The notes below the pieces were generated by a model, which did no database searches, was not told the origin of the DNA, and saw nothing but the letters and a program-made list of their open reading frames with translations. 15,669 bases of DNA, taken from positions 1 through 15,669 of the forward strand of contig JAQIWT010000730.1 of NCBI GenBank assembly GCA_034696485.1, given 5' to 3'. Below are positions 8,389 to 15,669 of this stretch, piece by piece. The translations under genes and the position numbers were made by a program. Each line of letters starts with the position of its first letter. The first letter of the stretch is position 1. Source of the DNA: Isohypsibius dastychi. Lineage: Eukaryota > Tardigrada > Eutardigrada > Parachela > Isohypsibiidae.

Positions 8389-9059
8389 GATAAACACTGG
8401 ACACTGATTGCCCTGTTGGGTTCTGCGTTCTGAGAAGTTTCTATACAGACTTCTGACAGTTTAGCAGACTGTGAGTCTGATTAAAATAAACTCACCAACC
8501 AAGAGACGAAACGAAACAAAAGCGACAAGAAAACCCCCAGAAAAGGTAAACAAACCATGGCGCCCGTGCATGCGCATGTGCCAGCTCCATCCAAGGGAGG
8601 TGGAGTGTTTTCATGCTTGCCCGTTCGCCAATGAAACTTCAGGTGAAATCGCAGCAAACAAAATAGAAATTTCGTTTCTCGTCGATGATAATAATTTGCT
8701 GAGGTGCATGAAGCATTTGTTCTTGTCAGCGTATACCTCACAAAGGATCAAGAAACGTGAATTGAGGTTTTTGGTTAGCCAAAGCGCTCTCGTTTTGTAA
8801 AATCTGCTCGCGGATGTTATGCAAGCGGAATCGAGGAGTTCCAGCTGTTTTCATTTTGGATATCAGATAATTGATGCGGAGCTCTTTTCCGCTGTTTTGA
8901 TCCATGGCTGTGGACATCGCATGAATTTTCTCTCACCAGTTTCACTGTTATGAAAATCCGACGCGTGTAGCATATTTGATCCGCAGAATCGGGCGGAGGG
9001 TCTTCTGGAAATCTGGATACTAGCTCGAATCTTCATCTATTTTCTACGATCAGCAAACC
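8389..9059. promoter_or_regulatory. Divergent intergenic region of the XRCC4-like gene and TRAPPC8
   Basis: These 671 bp lie between two divergent start codons. Visible elements: an inverted repeat CAGACT-GTG-AGTCTG (8465-8479) about 80 bp upstream of the XRCC4-like ATG; a palindrome CATGCGCATG (8569-8578) resembling an NRF-1-type site; and a splice-acceptor-like TTTTCTACGATCAG ending at 9053, six bases before the TRAPPC8 ATG. Two opposite open frames cover 8471-8800, but neither looks like protein. Confidence 0.4.
8569..8578. promoter_or_regulatory. Palindromic NRF-1-like site
   Basis: CATGCGCATG is a perfect 10-bp palindrome containing the TGCGCA half-site known from NRF-1/EWG-type promoter elements. 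It sits between the divergent XRCC4-like and TRAPPC8 genes. The match to the full consensus (GCGCATGCGC) is partial, so this is suggestive only. Confidence 0.3.
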
Positions 9060-12000
9060 ATGACACAGACTAGTCTTTCACCCAAGGAGTTTATTCAAGA
9101 ATGCTTTCCTCCGCGGTTGGCTGCAATGTGCAGCGAGGACGCACAGGAAGTTTGTCGAAAAAATAATCTGGAATTTGTGGAACTTATCCAGCCATTCTGT
9201 CGACCAAATGCTGAACTGATATCTTCGGATTTAACCAATCATCGGTTTTATATGAAGAATTTCTTGCTGCACGTAACGACGATTGAGCAGAGTATCCCGC
9301 CTAGCCCAAGCATCACCAGGAATATTCTACATGATAAAGTTTCGAGGGCGGTTGAAGAATTTGACTGGAAATCTTCCCCTCAGATTGACATGCAACTTAA
9401 AGACAGAGTTCTACATATTCCAGGTGAACAACATATTTTTCAATTTATAATGTTGTAATAAAGTAATCGATGATTTTTGGTAGGCTCAGCTCCATGGTTT
9501 GATATATTCCGAGAAGAATATATACGCAGCTTTCCGTTCAACGATCATGAATACATTCGTGATTTTTTGGGATGCATCTTTGTGGTTTCGACTTCCGTTC
9601 CTGACCCGGTTGCTCGAGTGAAATTATTAATGGAACAACAAGTTCAGTATCAGGCGAATCAGAAATATCCCCGGTGGCTTGGACCAAATATCTTCAAGTT
9701 TTTTATTATTTTGGATGATTGTTCTGCCGGAAGTCCCGATGACCGAAAAGTTCGAGGAGACAGTGCCTTGCATTATTTCTCATCCACCTATGGGGAGACA
9801 ACTTGTACGTTGATTCAAGTGAACTCTGCAGCTTTTGAAAGGCCCATTACAGCGTCGCTGTCAAATCCGTGGCGACATAGCTCGCCAGAAAAAACTGTTT
9901 TCGTGAGTATTTTTCTTTTAATCTTAAATCCTTTGAATCATGAATTTTCTCGGAAATTTAAAATGATATTTTAGACAAACGGAACCAGCGAAGCAAACCT
10001 TGCCGAAATACAAAAAGCAGAACATCCGCTGGCCAGTGGACCGGACGAACAATATGGCACTTTGAAGAAGACACCGGAAATGACTCATGTTGTTACGGGA
10101 GCTCTTCTCAGCGAAGAAGATGCAGGGCGATTGCGAGCAATGATTATATCTCTGATTACAAGAGCTCTAATTCCTTACGGTGAAAAACTCATCCGGAATC
10201 TGAACGAGTTGGTAAGTGCTGGTTACTTCGTTCGATTATCCTATCGGATTTAAAGACATCTTATTCCCGCAGATCATATCCAAAAAAGGAATTCATAGAA
10301 CCCTTGTAAGCGCCACCAGGAGAATATTCGGACCGAGTGCCCCAACGAAAAATTCGCAGAAGATCGCAAGCGGCGCGAATTTGAGTCAGGTGGTTTATGT
10401 TGGTGAAGCAGTGGAGCTCCAGAATAGGAAAGTCGCCGATCTGTCTTTCATTTTCCAAATGTACGATCAAGCATTCCAGTTTTACGACTCAGCCAGACGA
10501 GATTACCGGAATGATCAGGCTTGGCATTATTATGCCACTGCGTCGGAAATGTGCGGGCTTTCTGTATTTTTGTCACCAACTGCCGGGTTTTCGACATCGA
10601 ATTCCAGAGGTATTTTTTTCTCCAGAACAATATTTTGGTCATAGATCCAAGTTTAATTTCTTCCAGCTTTTCCGATTAATTTCCTGGAAGACGCCATCAA
10701 GTCATACAGTGACGGAGGGAAGATGACCCATCAAAGCGTTCGAGCAACACTTTTTGCAACGGAAATCTGCAAAGCACTTCATCTTTATTCGGAAGCTGCC
10801 ACATTTTTCAAAAGCCGTTTCATGGATGACTTTGACTTGCTCCACGGAATCTTTCTCGAACAAGCTGCATTTTGCTTTTTATCGCTGGCTCGACCGAATC
10901 CCGGAAGATTCTGTCAGCACTTGATATACGCTGGACATCGGTATTTTAAAGCAGTGCAGCGGAAGCTCGGGATTTTAACGTACCGATTGGCATTGCGGGT
11001 TTTGGAAGGCAAGGGATGGAATGTGGCTGAAGATCATATCAGGATGAATATTGTTCGTCACTCGATTACGCTGAAAATGTTCGATCAAGCGCTTCCACAT
11101 CTTCGGCCACTTTTGACAAGTAATTCAATCAACTTCCGGTTGACAATTTTTGCATTGTGTTTCATTTACAGATCGCCAGTCTCTAGCTCAACAGAACTTA
11201 ATACTCCGAGATCTTTGTTTATGCAGCCAGATTATCCATGGCGGTGATATTCAGGAGCTCAACATTCCATTGATTGTGTCCCAAAACATGAAAACATACA
11301 TCGGCAAAATCAAAGACCTTGATTCGCAGTTGGTGGAAGTTCTGGATGACGAATGGATGGAAATGGAGGAGAAAATTATTGCATCGAGAAAACATTCCCA
11401 TCCGATTTTTAGACACCAGCAGATTATTTTTTCCGACAAAACTGATAATCGACATCATCCAGTTACTTCCGTTCACGGTATGCAATGAGAATATGTTTTA
11501 TTTATTTATTTTACTTCTTCGTTACAGAAGAATTAACAATCGACATTCCGATCCAGAATTTGTTGGGGATACCATTGACTCTGTCCAGTATTCGTTTATT
11601 ATACTCTTTCACAACCAGAGAAAATCAAGACAGCCACAATTCCGTAAAGACCTCCGTATCATCCTCTTCAATAACAATTAGCCCATCAGAAGAGCAGCAC
11701 CTGATATGTGCTCTAAATGTCAGCGAGCCTGGTTCTCTGTGCATTTCAGCATTCCAGTACGATATCGAATCGGCCTTTGAAAGTCCGTCTGAAGATGTCG
11801 CCCCGTCGATGAAGATGAAAGTTCAACAAAAGTTTGATATTCGCGGTTGGCGGCAGAATTCTACAAAAGCTGAGAAGAGCGGGACGATTTATGCTCCTGA
11901 TCACCGGCTGGATATCACGGTCATACCTGCCAGCGGCAAAATAGTGGCCAAATGGGACAACTTTCCGCGCAGTGTTCTTGCAGGTAAAAAGCCGTTTTTC

Positions 12001-13436
12001 AAAAGGTACCTTTGATTTATATGAAAATGCGTTTTTTGTAGGTCAAGTGGTTCGGTTGAATTTAACCATCGAAAATCAGGGGCAGCGATCCGTGGATCAT
12101 TTGGCTCTTCTTTCATCCCACCCGGATGTTTTCGTGTTTTTCAACTGTCCCAGGGAGCAGAATATCATCACTCTTCAACTTCCGGATGGGAAAATTAATC
12201 CTGGCGAGAAAATATCATTGTCAGCCGTTTTCATTGCGCCACTTTGTCCGGATGTGTATGTTTTCAAATCGCTTTTGTATTACGAATCATTACCGGACGC
12301 CGAAGATAAAGACCGGAAACACAAGTACCGACTATGGAGGCTGCAGCATTCCCTTGAAGTTCTTCCTTCTGTTACCGTGAGAGGAAGTGTCCAGCCCGTT
12401 AGCGGAAGTATGGCTACCTCCATCGTCAATCTGCAACTGGAACACATCAATCAAGTACAGCTCAAATCCGTTCCGTTCAAAATCGTTGAAATACTCAGCT
12501 TGAATCCGGAATGGAGCATTCGGAAGTTGACCGGGAGTAACCTGGATGATGGAAGCATGAACGCTGGAGAAGAGATGCATTTGGTTCTTTCAGGTAAACC
12601 AGTTACCTCTGGCGAAAAAACAGTTATTTTTTAACCTTGATTATCGCTTTCAGCTGCTCACTCGGAGAAAAAAGATATATTAAGCAGTTTCATACTTTCT
12701 ACTTCGCTCGACGCTTCTGACCAGAATTTTATCCGAGCGGCCCGAACTTTGACCGGAATGTTTTTCGACGGAGCTACTGATCAGTTGGTGTTGAGGGTGC
12801 TTTGGAAACTTTCTTTAATGTCGGATGGTCAACAGACAAATGTCTTTGGATTGCGGGCCATCGCATTTGATAAACCGACACAAGGTGCGAATTCATTTCT
12901 ACTCATTTTCGAACTTCTGGTTTCAGTGTTTTGTCTAATTTTTTTCTGAATTTATAGGACAATCCGTCCCGGATATATGTAGATTGCTCAAACCGGAAAT
13001 GAATGATCCGTTTATATCGTTTGAAGATCACCTCGGTTCCACCGTATTACTTGACGAGGGACCTGTTGGAGATGTCGTTGATTGGTTGATTGAATTCCCA
13101 TCCAGTGGTCACATTTCCAATTCGCGTGGTGTAAACCGGATATCCATGAAGCTTCACCTGTTATGCTCCGATTTGATTGGTTTGGAAAAGGTCGTTCATG
13201 TTCTTGTGGAATTCCGCACCGCGGTTAGATGTTTCCCGATCGGAGCAAAGAAGACCACAGTGGAGCTGACTGCCGGCCAGAGTTTGACAATTCCCTTTGA
13301 GTATTGCTTCGTGGCATCAGGCACATACAATTTGGCTGAATTTGTCGCCGTGAAAGCTCTTTGTACCGCCATTCCGGAACTGAAGGTTTCCAAGCAGCAG
13401 AAGCCTTCTCGGGGACAGATGCTGTTCAGCCTCTGA
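9060..13436 (+). CDS. TRAPPC8: TRAPP complex subunit 8 (TRAPPC8/Trs85)
   Basis: Subunit specific to the TRAPPIII complex, a Rab1/Ypt1 exchange factor acting in early secretory traffic and autophagy. Ten exons: 9060-9423, 9484-9902, 9975-10211, 10273-10609, 10667-11119, 11172-11477, 11528-11983, 12042-12593, 12654-12884 and 12958-13436. All junctions keep frame and give 1277 residues (human about 1435). Family landmarks in order: the N-terminal SPKEFIQECFPPRLAAMCS; SAPWFDIFREEYIRSFPFNDHEYIRDFLGC; the KGIHRTLVSATRRIFG and KVADLSFIFQMYDQAFQFY region with helical repeats continuing through FLEQAAFCFL, YAGHRYFKA and GKGWNVAEDHI; then beta-rich C-terminal domains, with APDHRLD (828-834) matching the family's GPDRRLD and CFVASGTYNL (1235-1244) matching CFVHTGVYNL. 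Introns are 50-73 bp. No break or missing block is obvious. Confidence 0.95.
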
Positions 13437-13947
13437 TATCATGTGATGTGATTTCTCTTTCTTCGTATTAATTTTCAGTCGGTGCATTTGTGTTGTAATT
13501 TAAGAATTTCCATATTTCCCGGTCCCAGGGAATCGGTTACAGGGATTTGACATTTCAGATATCTATGTACACGTGGAAAAATTGAAGGATGTTCAAGTAA
13601 TTTTCTCCAGACATATCTAAGTTGCCGGCAGTCGACTGTGATTCATGTTAGTTTAAGATGATCTTTTGTCAGACCCAAATTGCAAACCAGAGCAGAAATC
13701 TCGCTTTTTGGCCAAGCTCATGATTTTCCTGTCGTAGTGTAGCGTTGTGCCCCCCCCCCCCGCCCCCCTGCCCACCTTGTAAGCCCGTTTGTCATATAAT
13801 TTTCACCTTTTCATTCCTCGAAAATCTTTTCATTTGCGTTCTCAGATGTCATAACGTGTTCGGATTCTGGTTCGCATTGCATCCATCAACAGCTAGAAGG
13901 CATTCGCTACATACGCATTAGTCGACATCTTTCTTTTGGGTATCCTC
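13437..13947. promoter_or_regulatory. Intergenic region TRAPPC8 to MOSPD2-like gene, with C-rich tract and E-box
   Basis: These 511 bp hold the 3' end of TRAPPC8 and the presumed promoter of the next plus-strand gene. Seen: E-box CACGTG at 13570-13575; a C12-G-C6 tract at 13750-13768; and an acceptor-like TTTGCGTTCTCAG ending at 13845, which could mark a leader intron or a trans-splice site. There is no canonical AATAAA for TRAPPC8 and no coding sequence. Confidence 0.4.
13750..13768 (+). repeat. C-rich homopolymer tract (C12-G-C6)
   Basis: Twelve C, one G, then six C, about 180 bp before the MOSPD2-like start codon. It is comparable with the G12 run in the POLA2/chromo-barrel B promoter. 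Its length may be affected by sequencing. Confidence 0.85.
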
Positions 13948-15054
13948 ATGCCTGGAACGAAAATCATGACAGACAACCAGGTAAGCAAAAGCTACTGTAT
14001 AATTTTGGTTTGAGTGAACCAGATTGTGCTTCACTCTACTTAGATTCCACAGATTTTTTCTCAGATTTTAATTCATTCTGTTTTTTTGGTTGGTAGAATT
14101 TAGGAGCAGTTAAGAAGGATAGACAGAGTCAGAAACGCCAAGGCAAAGAATTCATCGACAACGATTTTCAGGGAAAACATCTGCGAATTCAGTACGTAGA
14201 TACCTGAACAGATCGCAATTCGCAATTGATATTTTTCGAGTGATGTATTTTACGTAGCATGGTCTTCTTGTTTGACAGGCCCGGAGACGCTTTGGTCTTT
14301 CAAAATCGTGGATCGGATCGGGACAGTGTGGATTTCATCACGCTCACCAATACAACTTCCGGATTTGTCGCCTTCAAAGTCAAAACAACTGCTCCTGAAA
14401 AATTCCGAGTGAAACCCAGCTTTGGCTGCATTGAATCCGGAGGCTCGCGCTCTGTGGAGATATCCATCCAGCCAGGTTTGTGTGACTAAGAGATCGCAGT
14501 TTTCTCAGTTTGGAATTTCTCATGTGGGATTTGAAGAACGTGTTTTGCCATTTGAAGACATTTCGGATTAGAATTTTCCTGACAGCTTAATTTGTTGGCT
14601 AGGATTTCTGTTGACCGCACAACGCGACAAGTTCCTTGTGATGAGCTCGCCTATGGATGTTGCACCAAACAGTCACAGTGAGCTGATTGAACATTGGCAG
14701 AACTTGGGGAAGGATGAACAACATGAAGCTGACATTGAGGAACACCGACTCCGATGCACAATTGTCCCGTCCTCCACGGACGATGATGGAGAAAAATATG
14801 ATATAGCTGGTGTTGTTCCAGCTGATTTTGGCCAAAAACTGGAAATTATTAACTCCAAGGTAAATCCTTTGATTCTCCCTGATGTTTTCTCGATTATATT
14901 TCCGGTCGGGTTCCAGGTGGATCTGCTAATTGAACAACAAAACAAAGCCTCGCAGGCGCCGCTTCTACACAATCAGGGTAATTTGATCCCTCTTGGACTT
15001 CTGCTGGTGGTGTTGTACATCGTGATGCAGATCATTCAGTCGGTTTTCGCATGA
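13948..15054 (+). CDS. MOSPD2: Tail-anchored MSP-domain protein, MOSPD2-like without CRAL-TRIO
   Basis: Exons 13948-13980, 14097-14191, 14279-14475, 14603-14859 and 14917-15054 give 239 residues. A basic N-terminus (1-34) precedes an MSP domain (37-163), a spacer, and a C-terminal membrane segment (217-238, IPLGLLLVVLYIVMQII) with almost nothing after it, as in ER tail-anchored proteins. MSP landmarks: LTNTTSGFVAFKVKTTAPEK, then FRVKPS, RDKFLV (116-121), and ELIEHWQNL with EEHRLRC. The HW/EHRLRC wording fits MOSPD2 better than VAPA/B, which have KLRC. Family proteins bind FFAT-motif partners at ER contact sites; the KFLV stretch corresponds to the Lys-rich peptide-binding face of VAPs. MOSPD2 proper carries an N-terminal CRAL-TRIO domain, absent here. 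The ATG at 13948 has an in-frame TAG upstream (13894). The last intron (57 nt) is stop-free and in frame. Confidence 0.8.
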
Positions 15055-15487
15055 AACAACCGCGATCTCAGCGTATCCGTACATTGAATTGATTATTGCT
15101 CACTGAGAAGAAAGCAGAAACTAGAATCCCCTTGTCAAGCCTTTGTGATCCTACGTGTTTAGATTCCGATTTTCTGATGTCGTGTTCGAGACGTGCAGTA
15201 TTTTCCCCATAGACTTCATGAAATCTTCGTTTCCGGTCGATTTTTTTCGGATTGAAGTAGTGTGTTCACTTTTTTGCCCTTTGTCAGTTTCCAAAATAAA
15301 ACTTACCTGGTGTCAGAAAGGAATCGGTTGTTTGCAGTTATACTCGCGTTTTTAATCTGGCTCCGCTGGGAAAAGTCAGGTATACCGTATAACCAGTCCC
15401 AGTTAGTACAAAGCGGGACATCGGACATTGGTCATCCATGCGAGGGACCTCTTTTGAGGAGGTTTTCTTTACCGATATTGACCAATC
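15055..15487. other. Intergenic region after the MOSPD2-like gene and upstream of the next gene
   Basis: These 433 bp are T-rich and carry an AATAAA at 15295-15300. The longer open frame across 15262-15576 shows no domain features and overlaps a better-supported start in another frame. Presumed 3' UTR of the MOSPD2-like gene plus a short promoter. Confidence 0.4.
15295..15300 (+). terminator. Candidate polyadenylation signal of the MOSPD2-like gene
   Basis: A canonical AATAAA hexamer about 240 bp after the stop codon, the same spacing as in chromo-barrel gene A. Confidence 0.4.
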
Positions 15488-15669
15488 ATGGCATCGCTGT
15501 CCTCAACTTATTACCATATGTCGTATTCGCAGAGATTAGCATTGCTAAGAGCTGGTCAAAAAGGCTATGGAATTAGCTTTGTATCCTTCCCACGGGTGTT
15601 CAGTGAGGATCGGTTTAAAATCGACAACAAATCATCCGTCGATCCGAAAATTCCCAAAATGCTGGTCTC
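15488..15669 (+). CDS. Start of an unrecognised protein-coding gene, cut by the right edge
   Basis: An open frame from ATG at 15488 runs to the window edge (60 codons plus 2 nt). It has an in-frame TGA just upstream (15479) and a good context around the start (ATCATGG). The predicted protein begins MASLSSTYYHMSYSQ and continues RLALLRAGQKGYGISFV, then SFPRVFSEDRFKIDNKS. The composition is balanced and polar, unlike a chance frame. A second in-frame ATG lies at 15518. I do not recognise the family. A weak alternative is that 15534 onward is an exon after an acceptor (TATTCGCAG) whose upstream part lies elsewhere. Confidence 0.5.
   Translation, partial: MASLSSTYYHMSYSQRLALLRAGQKGYGISFVSFPRVFSEDRFKIDNKSSVDPKIPKMLV

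Noticed and set aside
8471-8800. Overlapping ORFs on both strands in the XRCC4-like/TRAPPC8 spacer
   Set aside because: Low-complexity, Cys/Arg-rich or Phe-rich translations without family resemblance. One strand's openness mirrors the other; no splice partners found.
13948-15054. VAPA/VAPB as identity of the MSP-domain gene
   Set aside because: The segment after KFLV (ELIEHWQ and EHRLRC) and the TTAPEK-F/Y-RVKPS wording are closer to MOSPD2 than to VAPs. The short architecture alone would have suggested VAP.
15262-15576. 104-codon plus-strand ORF near the right edge
   Set aside because: It overlaps the better start at 15488 in another frame and contains AATAAA-type 3' UTR sequence; no domain pattern.
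1-15669. Mobile elements, tRNA/rRNA genes, CRISPR arrays or bacterial operons
   Set aside because: None was seen by eye: no transposase-like or reverse-transcriptase-like translations, no terminal repeats with target duplications, and no regularly spaced long repeats.

Overview
The window is nuclear DNA from an animal with a compact genome. Every recognisable gene is split by GT-AG introns that are mostly 50-70 bp long and often end in TTTCAG-like acceptors. Neighbouring genes lie only about 0.25-0.7 kb apart and mostly alternate in strand. The gene set (unconventional myosin motor, POLA2, XRCC4-like, TRAPPC8, MOSPD2-like) is metazoan. The intron style fits a small-genome invertebrate, for example a tardigrade or a nematode-like ecdysozoan, but the sequence alone does not fix the taxon. 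There is no sign of bacterial, viral or transposon coding sequence.

Layout from left to right: (1) 1-1811 minus, the N-terminal two thirds of an unconventional (class XV/VII-like) myosin motor, running off the left edge. (2) 2141-3363 plus, a 279-aa protein with a coiled coil, an MRG15-like chromo-barrel and an unrecognised C-terminal domain. (3) 3717-5667 minus, POLA2, the B subunit of DNA polymerase alpha-primase. (4) 5928-6778 plus, a 187-aa paralogue of gene 2 with the same intron positions and the same C-terminal domain. (5) 7452-8388 minus, a short XRCC4-like end-joining protein. (6) 9060-13436 plus, a complete TRAPPC8. (7) 13948-15054 plus, a tail-anchored MSP-domain protein closest to MOSPD2 but without CRAL-TRIO. 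(8) 15488 to the right edge, plus, the first ~60 codons of an unrecognised protein.

Three gene pairs are divergent and share short promoter regions: myosin/chromo-barrel A, POLA2/chromo-barrel B and XRCC4-like/TRAPPC8. Two pairs converge. Several genes concern the nucleus (chromo-barrel pair, POLA2, XRCC4-like), while TRAPPC8 and the MOSPD2-like protein belong to membrane traffic and ER contact sites. No single pathway links them all.

The most novel item is the chromo-barrel pair. The two proteins combine a methyl-lysine-reader-type barrel with a conserved ~70-residue C-terminal domain (core VFGML-aHEWN, ending in CGRT) that I cannot match to the MRG domain or to anything else I know. A second item is a cluster of four GCATC/GATGC palindromes between two convergent genes (7268-7394). 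All exon structures are my own reading of splice sites and frame, without transcript support.
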